Below, one piece after another: positions 1-6,345 of a DNA stretch of 56,804 bases (positions are counted from its first letter, which is position 1; each line of letters begins with the position of its first letter). Under the pieces are notes generated by a model that saw only the letters and a program-made list of their open reading frames with translations, was not told the DNA's origin and ran no database searches. This DNA comes from a virus. The DNA lies in IMG/VR virus record IMGVR_UViG_3300032240_000220, positions 1 to 56,804 of that record. One strand, 5' to 3'. The translations under genes were made by a program, and so were the position numbers.

Positions 1-123
1 CGGTAAGGTCAAAGATCAACGCAAGGGTTGCGAACGCCATTAAAACGCACCAGCAAATTTGAAACTCAGTTAGTTCTTCTGTTTTCATATTTCCTCCACA
101 GTTATGCGGTACTGCTTGCCAAA
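1..123. repeat. Terminal direct repeat, left copy
   Basis: Bases 1-123 are identical to 56682-56804. The repeat includes the end of one small gene and the start of the next. The reading frame that crosses it (33 codons, 56668-56769) is intact when the ends are joined, so this is best read as the overlap of a circular assembly. A true short terminal repeat of a linear virion molecule is possible, but no sequence feature of a packaging end is visible here. Confidence 0.95.
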
Positions 124-354
124 ACGGTCTTCTACCTCGATGGTCTTCTTAGTGGACTTGAAAGAACCATCCTCTGTCAAGTCATATTTTGGCTTGCTTA
201 CGCTTGAGAGTAGGCGCTCTTCGTCGTTGGCTTTGAGGTTTTTAGTGATCAATCCAGCAATGTAGTCACAGTAGGCAATGATGCCTTTGGTCTTGAAAGC
301 TGGGTTGCTGAAGAAGGTTTGGACAATCTCGTCCATGGTTTGAAAGTGATTCAT
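85..354 (-). CDS. Hypothetical protein, 89 aa
   Basis: I do not recognise this 89-residue soluble protein. It begins MNHFQTMDEI, has a mixed acidic/basic composition and shows no membrane segment. The C-terminal third is strand-rich (IEVEDRFGKQYRITVEE) and could be a small beta domain. Its stop codon overlaps the ATG of the 33-residue membrane protein that crosses the circle junction (ATGA overlap at 85-88), so the two are probably translationally coupled. It lies in the leftward string of tiny genes between the promoter near 1183 and the terminase genes, a place where phages often keep host-takeover proteins. No function is assigned. Confidence 0.75.
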   Translation of the reverse strand: MNHFQTMDEIVQTFFSNPAFKTKGIIAYCDYIAGLITKNLKANDEERLLSSVSKPKYDLTEDGSFKSTKKTIEVEDRFGKQYRITVEEI

Positions 355-364
355 GTTGGTTCCT

Positions 365-571
365 TTATGGATTTAAAAATGTGTTGTCTCTGACGGATTC
401 ATAAATACCTAACAATGCAATGTATTCCCCATAAGCTAGAACACGATCAAAGTCTGTTCTGTCCTTAATTTGGTTTGTCCCGTTGGTAGTAACAAATCCC
501 CACATGGTTTCCATCTTGGAGATTTGGTTCTCCAATTCGTTGATTAGGTTTTCTTTGCTGAAGCGAATCAT
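365..571 (-). CDS. Hypothetical protein, 68 aa
   Basis: A 68-residue protein of unknown function, predicted helical and largely soluble. It begins MIRFSKENLINELENQI and ends DNTFLNP. A Shine-Dalgarno-like AGGAG lies just upstream of the start on the minus strand. It sits 10 bases upstream of the 89-residue gene and 12 bases downstream of the 74-residue gene, all read leftward, so it belongs to the same small-gene operon. No family signature, metal site or signal peptide is visible. Confidence 0.75.
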   Translation of the reverse strand: MIRFSKENLINELENQISKMETMWGFVTTNGTNQIKDRTDFDRVLAYGEYIALLGIYESVRDNTFLNP

Positions 572-583
572 GTTGTGCTCCTG

Positions 584-808
584 TTAATAATCTTCGCCAG
601 CGCGGGCTGGTTGTGCACCCAAAAACTCAGGGTTATATGGCGCGTTTTGTTGCCATGTGATGGGTTGCTCTTGAGCAATTTGTTCGTTGGTAGCGTCAAT
701 GGCTAGGCGGATACGGTCAAGGCGTTCCCAGTCGCCTTCCGCAAAGCAGAGTTTTTCCTCAATTTGTAACGCCATCAAATGTTGTTGGAATTTGTAAAGT
801 TTGCTCAT
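584..808 (-). CDS. Hypothetical protein, 74 aa
   Basis: A 74-residue protein with an amphipathic helical N-terminal two thirds (LYKFQQHLMALQIEEKL...) and a proline-rich tail that begins at about residue 48. It contains no cysteine pair that would suggest a metal site and no transmembrane segment. It is the second gene after the 105-residue protein in the leftward small-gene operon, separated by only 10 bases. A strong start context (GGGGAAC before ATG) supports translation. Its function is unknown. Confidence 0.75.
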   Translation of the reverse strand: MSKLYKFQQHLMALQIEEKLCFAEGDWERLDRIRLAIDATNEQIAQEQPITWQQNAPYNPEFLGAQPARAGEDY

Positions 809-818
809 ACCGTTCCCC

Positions 819-1136
819 TTATGCTGTTGGAGAGACTTTGATCACGGCGCTAGATGCACCACGGAATTGCTCAGCTTGCTCGGCAGTGATGCCAAAGTGC
901 GCGCACAGAGCGTCGAGGTCGATAGAACCTTTGCGGTTCTCGATAGTGACGCGAACACCGTACTTCTCGCCACGATGCTTGCCTTCGCCAAAGGTGTTAG
1001 AAATACCGTCCTTGAGCACTTTGCACTGTGCAGTAAGGTCTTTGACCTGACGATCCAACACAGCAAGTGTGTCGATGTCGTTGGTGATGGACTCGACTGT
1101 TGCGAGAGCTTGGATAGTTGCTTGTACATCTGTCAT
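819..1136 (-). CDS. Conserved phage protein, 105 aa, coiled coil plus small C-terminal domain
   Basis: This is the first gene after the intergenic promoter region at 1137-1275. The N-terminal half (residues about 10-45) is a helical heptad-like stretch ending LTAQCKVLKDGI. It is followed by a GEGKHRGEKYGVRV segment and a C-terminal part containing DALCAHFGITAEQAEQF. I have the impression of having seen short proteins with a GEGxHRG segment in other aquatic phages, without a known role. The RBS AAAGGAA lies 6-8 bases before ATG. As the promoter-proximal gene it may be the most strongly expressed of the small-gene operon. No enzymatic residues are evident. Confidence 0.8.
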   Translation of the reverse strand: MTDVQATIQALATVESITNDIDTLAVLDRQVKDLTAQCKVLKDGISNTFGEGKHRGEKYGVRVTIENRKGSIDLDALCAHFGITAEQAEQFRGASSAVIKVSPTA

Positions 1137-1182
1137 ATATTTCCTTTAGGTTATCGTTCCCGCAAATTGGTGCGGTAAAGAA

Positions 1183-1218
1183 ATTATAAGAGAAAATTTA
1201 AACATTCAACACTGTCAA
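1183..1218 (-). promoter_or_regulatory. Leftward promoter region
   Basis: In the 139-base gap 1137-1275 the minus strand carries a perfect TATAAT (complement 1183-1188) inside AT-rich DNA, about 50 bases before the next start codon. A perfect TTGACA lies at complement 1213-1218, but the two are 24 bases apart. That is too far for a standard sigma-70 pair, so another upstream hexamer (for example TGTTGA, 17 bases from the TATAAT) must act as -35, or only one of the boxes is used. The position, between the Ref-like nuclease gene and the small-gene string, fits an internal leftward promoter. Confidence 0.5.
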
Positions 1219-1275
1219 CAATTATTTTTCTAAGGAAAACCCTAATACGCCACCATCATTTAAATACATCTGTTT

Positions 1276-1551
1276 TCATTTCTCTGCCATGATGTAATCA
1301 ATGACGTTTTCCACCGTCTTGTTGAGGGCATCGATCTCATCCATCTTGGCAATAGCCCATGCGCGCTTTTCACCGTGCCAACCCATCTTGCTTCCCTGAT
1401 GGCAGGACTTGCACAGAGCTACCACTGTGTACTGCCTGTGTTGTTTGACGTGATGCGCATCGCTTGGGGCAGACGCTCCACATACAGAGCAGGGCAGGAG
1501 CTTGACTAGCCCTACGTAGGATCGCTCCTTTGCTGTGAGTGTGTTGTTCAC
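1276..1551 (-). CDS. Ref-like HNH endonuclease
   Basis: A 91-residue protein with an HNH/zinc-finger nuclease pattern: Cys21-x2-Cys24, His33-His34, Cys47-x2-Cys50-His51, then a GWHGEKRAW segment. This order (CxxC, HH, CxxCHxG, WHG) is what I associate with the phage P1 Ref family, RecA-dependent HNH nucleases that cut at RecA-made D-loops. A role in recombination or host DNA attack is therefore likely. The gene is the last of the leftward replication/recombination block that also holds RusA, overlaps the preceding 112-residue gene by 4 bases, and is followed by the promoter-bearing gap 1137-1275. A generic HNH nuclease is the alternative. Confidence 0.7.
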   Translation of the reverse strand: MNNTLTAKERSYVGLVKLLPCSVCGASAPSDAHHVKQHRQYTVVALCKSCHQGSKMGWHGEKRAWAIAKMDEIDALNKTVENVIDYIMAEK

Positions 1552-1886
1552 AGAGTCGCTCCTTCAATCCGCCGATTGCTAGCCTCCTGAGAGCGCCATA
1601 CGTTGATACGCTCCTGAGCGGCGATCATCATCCAGCGCGCCTCCTCTCGCATCCTTACAGCCTCTTTAAGAGCGCCTAGATGCGCCTTGTACTTCTCAGA
1701 CCTGTAGGCTTCTCTCTCTTGAATAGCGGCGGTCTTGTGACCTATGTCCTCCGCCTCCTTCATGCACTCAGCCTTGATGGTCTTGCGCATCTCCTCCATA
1801 TAGACCTTGTTGCTTTCAGCTTCTGCATACTCCTTGGAGTTGTCGATCAAGAAGTCGACCGCGGTTTGTGGATCGTAATCTCTCAT
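1548..1886 (-). CDS. Hypothetical helical protein, 112 aa
   Basis: A 112-residue, strongly charged, nearly all-helical protein. Residues about 20-100 form an extended amphipathic stretch rich in E, K, R and A (for example LKEAVRMREEARWMMI), so a coiled-coil dimer is likely. It overlaps the preceding winged-helix gene (stop at 1883) and the downstream HNH gene (start at 1551) by 4 bases each, which implies tight translational coupling with the recombination genes. No catalytic motif is seen. It may be an accessory or architectural protein of that group, but this is inference from position only. Confidence 0.75.
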   Translation of the reverse strand: MRDYDPQTAVDFLIDNSKEYAEAESNKVYMEEMRKTIKAECMKEAEDIGHKTAAIQEREAYRSEKYKAHLGALKEAVRMREEARWMMIAAQERINVWRSQEASNRRIEGATL

Positions 1887-2284
1887 ATCGCCTCCACTCG
1901 TCCGTCACGGTAAAACAGCGTGTCACCGCGCCTGCTTGGGCATTTGAAGTGGTCGTCACCAGAGGTGCGTACTGATGGTTTCAATGTGTCTATACCGTCA
2001 TAAGTACCAACTGGCACAAATTTAGCTGAGTTAGGTAATTTAATTTTAATAATTCCAAGGTACAAAAGCAAGTCTTTGCCTGCTTCTGTAATTTTGTAAT
2101 GCGACTGGTCACGGTGTACGTACCCACCGTTGGTCAAGGGCATGATGATGTGCTCGTTAAAGCGAGGCATAGATGAAGTGAAGTCAATCTTTTTCTTTAG
2201 CTCTGATTCAGTCATCGGGACAAATCCCAAAACATTTAATGCCTGATGGATCTTTGAGTTCTTTACAAATTTTGACGGGTTCAT
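1883..2284 (-). CDS. Putative winged-helix DNA-binding protein, 133 aa
   Basis: A start at the ATG at 2284 is chosen because it forms an ATGA overlap with the RusA stop codon. A longer in-frame opening further upstream would lie inside rusA and reads as its shadow. The protein begins MNPSKFVKNSK. Residues about 20-70 (MTESELKKKIDF ... LTNGGYVHRDQSHYKITEAGKDLLLYL) have the helix-turn-helix plus wing layout typical of winged-helix proteins, ending in a YKIT-type strand. The C-terminal half, with GDDHFKCPSRRGDTLFYRDGR, is unassigned. It is probably a DNA-binding accessory of the replication/recombination block. Confidence 0.7.
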   Translation of the reverse strand: MNPSKFVKNSKIHQALNVLGFVPMTESELKKKIDFTSSMPRFNEHIIMPLTNGGYVHRDQSHYKITEAGKDLLLYLGIIKIKLPNSAKFVPVGTYDGIDTLKPSVRTSGDDHFKCPSRRGDTLFYRDGRVEAI

Positions 2285-2643
2285 TTGGTCTCCTGAATTT
2301 CTACAAGTAATTTTGCAGTTGCTTTGGTTCCAGCTACACGACGGATTTCGATAGGCTGGAAGAGTTTGTCGTTCACCATTAAGGCGTCTGACAAGCCGTC
2401 TAACGCGGCTTTGGATGCGGCGAGGCAGTTGTCTGCATCCCGCATTCTTTTGTCTGGCATGATGTAAGTGAGCTTGAGGTGTATCTCCCCTCCATCGTGC
2501 TTCCATCCCTTAAGTTGGCTTTTGGCTAACCAAGTAGATGACTCTCGGTAATCGGATTTAATTTGGTACAGCGTCCCCCAGTGCTTGCCTGCCGCCCTGT
2601 TGGGGAAGAGTTGCATCGGTGGGAAGTCAAGTTGTATTTTCAT
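2281..2643 (-). CDS. rusA: RusA-family Holliday junction resolvase
   Basis: A 120-residue protein that matches RusA in length and key residues. There is an N-terminal P-x-x-x-x-PNRAAGKHW segment, then Asp69-x-Asp71-Asn72, Lys78, Asp82-Gly83-Leu84 and Asp92. These correspond to the acidic metal-binding residues and catalytic lysine of RusA. The enzyme resolves four-way DNA junctions as a dimer, which would help clear branched replication or recombination intermediates before packaging. The gene overlaps the upstream 64-residue gene by 17 bases and the downstream winged-helix gene by 4, within the leftward replication operon. Confidence 0.92.
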   Translation of the reverse strand: MKIQLDFPPMQLFPNRAAGKHWGTLYQIKSDYRESSTWLAKSQLKGWKHDGGEIHLKLTYIMPDKRMRDADNCLAASKAALDGLSDALMVNDKLFQPIEIRRVAGTKATAKLLVEIQETK

Positions 2644-2821
2644 TCTCTGCTTTCAATTCATTAATTCGTTTTCTTACGTCAGCGCCTAATTTAATCCACA
2701 TCCTTGACTTGTCCTTCTCCATCTCCATGACCATGTGCCTTGCGTGATCGATTGATCCCTTGTGCATAGCCATTTGTGCGTAGTGCTCAATGATCTTTTT
2801 GTATCGCTCTTCAAGGCTCAT
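2627..2821 (-). CDS. Hypothetical protein, 64 aa
   Basis: A small, highly charged helical protein (MSLEERYKKIIEHYAQMA ...) with a methionine/histidine-rich middle and a lysine/glutamate-rich end. It overlaps the glycosyltransferase stop by 4 bases and rusA by 17 bases, so it is embedded in the same translational chain. No known family is recognised. It contains no cysteines and no membrane segment, and a short coiled-coil protein is the best structural guess. Confidence 0.7.
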   Translation of the reverse strand: MSLEERYKKIIEHYAQMAMHKGSIDHARHMVMEMEKDKSRMWIKLGADVRKRINELKAENENTT

Positions 2822-3681
2822 GCGGACACCAGTTTCATTCCAAAGTTGTTTACTTCATTCGGTACGTAAATGCCTTCAACTTTTTGTAGTTTGTTTTTCT
2901 TGAATGCGCGGTAGTCAACATGATGATGCCATCGATTGAATCGCCAAACAACTTTGGCTACGTCTGGATGCAAGTCTTCAATCATTTGCGACTTTGGAAG
3001 CGTTCCTTCTTTGGCATAGAACTCGTCGGTGTTTCCGCCCTTCATCTTCTGGGTGGTTGACTTCTCTTGCAAGAATGCGTTGAACTGCACAGTGCAGAGG
3101 CCAGCCTTGAGCACGCGCAGAGATAGGTCTGTGTCCTCGTTGTAGCGTCCACGCCAGCGCATGGGCAGGCTGTTATCAATGAGTAAACAGGAGTAGATGC
3201 GGGTGTTAAGCACAAAGGGAGGGATTTGCTCCTTGGCTTTGGCAAAGAAGTCGTAGTTAAAGCCTGCAATCGCGCAGTTGGTGTAGCGGTCGGCAAAGTC
3301 CTCAGCGACGCGGAAGATAGTGCCAGAAGTGACTTTGCACATGAGGTTGCGGTTGAGGCGGTTGAAGCTAGCGATGTTGTCGTCCATGACCCAGTGTCTA
3401 GCATGGGACAAGCTCACTGCGTGATCCCAGCAGAAGTTACGAGCCGCCCCGGGGCCTCTTCCCTTGTTGTCGCCTAGCTCGTCGCAGGTCTCATACTCCT
3501 TCAAGTATTTGGCAGGCAACACCAGCACCTTATCCGCTCCAACTGCCTGCGTGTATAGCTCGCGCTCGTGCTCCTCCACCACGATGTAGTAGGGCACGCT
3601 TATCTTGTCCAGCGCCTTGCTTGTCAGACGTGACTCCCACCGCCCTTTGGACACGATATAGATTGGATACTTAGGGTTCAT
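2818..3681 (-). CDS. TET-associated-type glycosyltransferase (putative DNA hypermodification)
   Basis: A 287-residue GT-A-like glycosyltransferase. The start ATG at 3681 gives MNPKYPIYIVSKGR; reading further upstream would only translate a shadow of the preceding gene. The features seen are an N-terminal YIVSKGR strand-turn, VPYYIVVEEHE at 29-39, an LP segment at 55-56, GPGAARNFCWDHA at 76-88, an acidic MDDN at 99-102 (DxD-like, nucleotide-sugar/metal site) and NEDTDLS at 181-187. This order matches the phage glycosyltransferases described alongside TET/JBP dioxygenases, thought to glycosylate hydroxylated bases in phage DNA. No TET/JBP or thymidylate-synthase-like hydroxymethylase is seen in this genome, so the substrate is open. 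It sits between rusA and the helicase. Confidence 0.75.
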   Translation of the reverse strand: MNPKYPIYIVSKGRWESRLTSKALDKISVPYYIVVEEHERELYTQAVGADKVLVLPAKYLKEYETCDELGDNKGRGPGAARNFCWDHAVSLSHARHWVMDDNIASFNRLNRNLMCKVTSGTIFRVAEDFADRYTNCAIAGFNYDFFAKAKEQIPPFVLNTRIYSCLLIDNSLPMRWRGRYNEDTDLSLRVLKAGLCTVQFNAFLQEKSTTQKMKGGNTDEFYAKEGTLPKSQMIEDLHPDVAKVVWRFNRWHHHVDYRAFKKNKLQKVEGIYVPNEVNNFGMKLVSA

Positions 3682-3916
3682 CGACGTACTTGTAAATTGA
3701 TGCTCTGCGTGGCTCCGCGTAGGGGAACCAAAGTGTTTTTTGTTTCTCAGTAATGCGCTGAGCCATGAGCTTCTCAAATTCAGCCACATCCTCAGCATTC
3801 CTGAAACGCACATTGATCACGCGGTAAGGGGTTAGGTCTTCCTGCACATACTCAGGCATGTTTTTCCATTCCTCGCGGAACGACTCCTCCAAGTCTTCAA
3901 ACAATTCTTTGGTCAT
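3671..3916 (-). CDS. Small conserved partner of the glycosyltransferase, 81 aa
   Basis: An 81-residue protein with the layout MPEYVQEDLTPYRVINVRF ... AEDVAEFEKLMAQRIT ... TLWFPYAEPRR. I associate this short module (an acidic MPE-x-x-QED segment, a strand with RF/HF, an F-x-x-L helix, then W-x-P) with phage genes lying next to base-modification enzymes, methyltransferases and ParB-like proteins. Here it precedes the glycosyltransferase and overlaps it by 11 bases. Its exact role is not known to me. A substrate- or DNA-binding helper for the modification enzyme is a reasonable inference. Confidence 0.7.
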   Translation of the reverse strand: MTKELFEDLEESFREEWKNMPEYVQEDLTPYRVINVRFRNAEDVAEFEKLMAQRITEKQKTLWFPYAEPRRASIYKYVDEP

Positions 3917-3917
3917 C

Positions 3918-4898
3918 TTAAAACTCCGAATAGAACTTCATCGGTGAGTCAGTTTCGTTTCCAAGGTACTGATTCGAGTCATTGTTAAACCATAAGGCGA
4001 TGCTTGGTTCATGGTCGCCGTTGCGTTGCTTCCTGCATAGCAGGCGTGCGTCTGGTTCTGTTTGGTGGTTGCTGTGCGCGCCTTTGATCTTCATGTCATC
4101 TTCTTTGCGCTTGTTTCTCCACACCATCATCACGTTGTCCACTTGGTCAGTAATAGAGCCTGAGCCTTTGTTGTCGTGCTTGTCAGGGACTTCGTTCTCG
4201 TCCTTGGGTTTGCGCAGGTGATGGACTAAGTGGATATGAACTCCGTAGTCACGCGCTATCGCTGTAATGGTGTCCACAAAATACTTCTGACCGTTGTAAT
4301 CGTCTTCACCCTTGACGCACTTCATCAGCGAGTCAATGAAAACATGTTGGATGCCTAGCTCGCTCGCGCAATACTTGACCATGCCAAGGACGGTCTCTGT
4401 GTCAGCGCTACCTTGCTGGTCGTAGAACCACATCCACTTCTCAATCCAACTGCCAAACTCGTCGTACAGGTCAAACAAAGTCTTGCGTCCTCCATCGCCC
4501 TCGAATGCTTCATGGTATGGATTCATGCCGATGTACTGGCGAACCATGCGCTTTAGGGTGGTGGCTGGCTTCATTTCAAAGCTAGCGATGCAAACCTTCT
4601 GGTCTTGACCGATGAGAGCTAGCGCAATCTGGCTTGTCATCATGGACTTGCCGTGACCGTTCTGTCCTGACCAAAGCGTGACCTCGCCTGCGCGAAAGTC
4701 AAACAATGGGTGAGTCTTGACCCATGGCAGATAAACCTTCTTTTTGGCAGGCGCTTCGGTCAAATCGTCCTTGATCTCCTCGATCCACTCCTTAGCTGGG
4801 CGGACTTTTGACTGCGCTTCAGTCATCGCCAAGTAGGCGGAAAAGTCAATGTCATCAGGAACGTAGTTAATAATTTGGTGCATACCATTCATCCTCAA
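3918..4898 (-). CDS. Replicative DnaB/RecA-type helicase ATPase
   Basis: A 326-residue P-loop ATPase of the RecA/DnaB (Twinkle, T7 gp4 C-domain-like) fold. The Walker A SGQNGHGKS is at residues 77-85, a Walker B-type strand HVFIDS is near 188-193, and HLVHHLRKP with a downstream GSGSITDQVDNVMMVWRNK segment matches motifs 3/4 of DnaB-like helicases. There is no fused primase domain, so priming must come from elsewhere. It follows the DUF1376-like initiator and the 120-residue gene, as in many small phage replication modules. The start is ambiguous between 4898 and the internal MHQ at 4883; both overlap the upstream gene. Confidence 0.88.
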   Translation of the reverse strand: MRMNGMHQIINYVPDDIDFSAYLAMTEAQSKVRPAKEWIEEIKDDLTEAPAKKKVYLPWVKTHPLFDFRAGEVTLWSGQNGHGKSMMTSQIALALIGQDQKVCIASFEMKPATTLKRMVRQYIGMNPYHEAFEGDGGRKTLFDLYDEFGSWIEKWMWFYDQQGSADTETVLGMVKYCASELGIQHVFIDSLMKCVKGEDDYNGQKYFVDTITAIARDYGVHIHLVHHLRKPKDENEVPDKHDNKGSGSITDQVDNVMMVWRNKRKEDDMKIKGAHSNHQTEPDARLLCRKQRNGDHEPSIALWFNNDSNQYLGNETDSPMKFYSEF

Positions 4899-5229
4899 TA
4901 ATTTTGTCGAAGTTAGTCCGTCTGTCGTAGAAGCGGAACCAGTTGCGTTTAGGGGACTCAGACCAGCCAGATGCCACGATCTCTACGCCAGCACGCTTAG
5001 ATGCTTCAAAAAAGCCCTTGGCGCGCTCCAAAGTGCGTGCCTCTATGTTGACCCTCAGACCAACAAGAAAACGCAAATCAGCGCGTTCTGGGCGGTCGTC
5101 GTAGATAGAAACCTCTGGGGAGTCAGTTGGTTCGCGCCACTTAGTCGACAGTGGACGGTCAACCAAGAAGACGAGTTCAGGCTTGAGACCTTGTAGTCTC
5201 ATCTCGATTAGCTCTTTGTGACCACGCAT
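4867..5229 (-). CDS. Hypothetical protein in replication module, 120 aa
   Basis: A 120-residue protein that I cannot place in a family. It is mixed alpha/beta, with FLVGLRVNIEARTL and KRAGVEIVASGWSES segments and an aromatic-rich end (RNWFRFYDRR ... WYAPNY). It lies between the DUF1376-like initiator (1-base overlap at 5229) and the helicase (32-base overlap), so it is almost certainly part of the replication unit. A helicase loader or small nucleic-acid-binding role would fit the position, but no loader motif (such as an AAA P-loop) is present. Confidence 0.75.
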   Translation of the reverse strand: MRGHKELIEMRLQGLKPELVFLVDRPLSTKWREPTDSPEVSIYDDRPERADLRFLVGLRVNIEARTLERAKGFFEASKRAGVEIVASGWSESPKRNWFRFYDRRTNFDKIIEDEWYAPNY

Positions 5230-5912
5230 CAGATGTCTCCAGCAAACGGGCTTACAGCCACATCCTCTTGCGTTTCATCTTCCCAGCATCGCTGGTTTAA
5301 CCAAGTAGCAGGGTTCTTGACAAATCCCTCCTTGACCTTCTTGGATAACTTGTACTTGCCAACAGCGATTGTTATCAATCCTCTCAGTCTGGCATCAGGT
5401 TTGATCTTCTTCCAAGATTTGTAGGCTTCACCCTTGCCTGTCTTCTGTGGATAAAAATCCCAAAACTCTTCAAACTCTTGTGTATATAACTGGTTATTGG
5501 TTTTGGTTATTGGTTCTTGGTTGGCTTTCGAGTGGGTTGCCTCTGGGATGCCACTGGCTACCGACTGGGAACCCACTGGGTTTACATCCGCATGTTTATT
5601 GGCTTTGGGGCGTCCACCAAGTTTGCCGTTCCTGCGGTTTTTCTCTGCCATTTCGTGATAGTCGGCAATCACTTGATCACACTTAAGGTGCTTCCATCCC
5701 TTTTCTGTCTCAACAAAGTAGTCTTTTAAAACCGAGGTTAAGGTGTCGGTTCCCACTCGCAACCGTCTGGCAACCCAATGGGTTTCCAGTGGGATGTATT
5801 GCTCAGTGTCGTAATACATTTCCAGCAGGCGACGGTATGCCAAGTCCTCTTCGTTGGACAAATGCATCGTGGCTGACTTGTAGTCACCGATGTGATGAGG
5901 GTAGTAATGCAT
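5229..5912 (-). CDS. DUF1376/YdaU-like replication initiation protein
   Basis: A 227-residue protein. The N-terminal domain (MHYYPHHIGDYKSATMHLSNEEDLAYRRLLEMYY) is the hallmark of the DUF1376/YdaU family: phage and prophage replication proteins with a winged-helix-like fold. The RNGKLGGRPKAN linker at about 92-105 is also typical. The C-terminal part carries EFWDFYPQKTGKGEAYKSWKKI, the short domain often found at the end of phage replication initiators of the O-protein type. It likely recognises the origin and recruits the helicase two genes downstream. The RBS AAAGG lies about 10 bases before the ATG. Confidence 0.88.
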   Translation of the reverse strand: MHYYPHHIGDYKSATMHLSNEEDLAYRRLLEMYYDTEQYIPLETHWVARRLRVGTDTLTSVLKDYFVETEKGWKHLKCDQVIADYHEMAEKNRRNGKLGGRPKANKHADVNPVGSQSVASGIPEATHSKANQEPITKTNNQLYTQEFEEFWDFYPQKTGKGEAYKSWKKIKPDARLRGLITIAVGKYKLSKKVKEGFVKNPATWLNQRCWEDETQEDVAVSPFAGDI

Positions 5913-6039
5913 GAAGTTTTACCTTTTTCCAGCACCTTTGAAGGAAGTTTCGGCAGGGGAAGGTGTAACCCTCTTCGGGCTGGGGAGCTACCCCAGTCCT
6001 AGCCGTCTTCCAAACCATGTTACACCAAAAACAGATCAC
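5884..6039 (-). CDS. Possible small cysteine-pair protein, 51 aa
   Basis: The gap between the HTH gene (stop 6020) and the initiator (start 5912) can be read from a GTG at 6039 as a 51-residue protein. It has CFWC near the start and CRNFLQRC at about residues 27-34, two cysteine pairs that could bind zinc. It overlaps the genes on both sides (20 and 29 bases). The start is GTG with only a weak GAG-type RBS, and the end VKLHALLPSSHR has no clear family. It may be chance reading through a regulatory gap that also holds a hairpin at 5980-5996. Confidence 0.3.
   Translation of the reverse strand: MICFWCNMVWKTARTGVAPQPEEGYTFPCRNFLQRCWKKVKLHALLPSSHR
5980..5996. other. GC-rich hairpin in leader of replication operon
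   Basis: A perfect 6-base stem with a 5-base loop (ctgggg-agcta-ccccag) lies in the 107-base gap between the HTH regulator and the DUF1376-like gene. It has no T-run, so it is not a classical terminator. An attenuator, RNA-stability or translation-control role is possible. Confidence 0.4.
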
Positions 6040-6238
6040 CTCGCAACTCTTCTTTGGTGACCAATCCTTGTGTAGCTTTTTCAATCTTCAGTGCTAGCTT
6101 TGGAGAAGCCTGCACCTTCCCGTAAATCAACTGAGACATCCAGACTTGGGTGATCCCAAGATACTCTGCCATCTCCTTGCGTGACCCATGGGGTTCTGTT
6201 TTGAAATACTCTTCTAGCGTCATCTTGGCATTGTACAT
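6020..6238 (-). CDS. Cro/YdaS-like helix-turn-helix regulator
   Basis: A 72-residue protein whose residues 17-50 read as a Cro-type helix-turn-helix (RKEMAEYLGITQVWMSQLI), with helix 2 at MAEYLG and the recognition helix at QVWMSQLIYG. It is followed by an SPKLALKIEKAT helix typical of YdaS/Cro-like phage regulators. It is the first leftward gene and faces the rightward operon across the 107-base control region, the usual place for an early switch protein. A perfect TAAATAA/TTATTTA inverted repeat overlaps its own start region. The start could also be the internal ATG five codons in (MTLEEY). No CI-type repressor or integrase is seen, so lysogeny is not implied. Confidence 0.8.
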   Translation of the reverse strand: MYNAKMTLEEYFKTEPHGSRKEMAEYLGITQVWMSQLIYGKVQASPKLALKIEKATQGLVTKEELRGDLFLV

Positions 6239-6252
6239 AAATAAATTATTTA
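6238..6252. promoter_or_regulatory. Candidate operator, 7-bp inverted repeat
   Basis: TAAATAA-a-TTATTTA is a perfect 7-base inverted repeat with a one-base centre. It abuts the start codon of the Cro-like gene in the divergent control region, which suits a small dimeric HTH regulator binding there to repress its own synthesis. Because the region is AT-rich, chance occurrence is possible. Confidence 0.45.
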
Positions 6253-6315
6253 AGAATACCCCTGTAAATTACTCCAGATTTAAATATTTTATTAAATTGT
6301 GGTCTAATTCTTTTG

Positions 6316-6328
6316 CGTCGATACGACG
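6316..6328. promoter_or_regulatory. CGTCG-ATA-CGACG inverted repeat upstream of rightward operon
   Basis: A perfect 5-base inverted repeat with a 3-base spacer lies 18 bases before the ATG of the first rightward gene. In this AT-rich gap it is conspicuous for its GC content. It could be an operator half of the switch or a 5-prime mRNA hairpin near the RBS (AAAGGAAAG). Confidence 0.4.
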
Positions 6329-6345
6329 ATCTTCAAAGGAAAGTA

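Noticed and set aside
801-1178. Rightward open frame of 125 codons over the 105-aa gene
   Set aside because: It mirrors a leftward gene that has a good RBS and overlapping neighbours; its composition (RTFAVLDSDANTVLL) has no family look.
2285-2506. Longer N terminus for the 133-aa winged-helix protein
   Set aside because: The extra residues lie in rusA in another frame, and the ATGA overlap at 2281-2284 marks the real start.
3682-3813. Longer N terminus for the glycosyltransferase
   Set aside because: The extra 44 codons are an out-of-frame copy of the 81-aa gene; the family-like start MNPKYPIYIVSKGR is at 3681.
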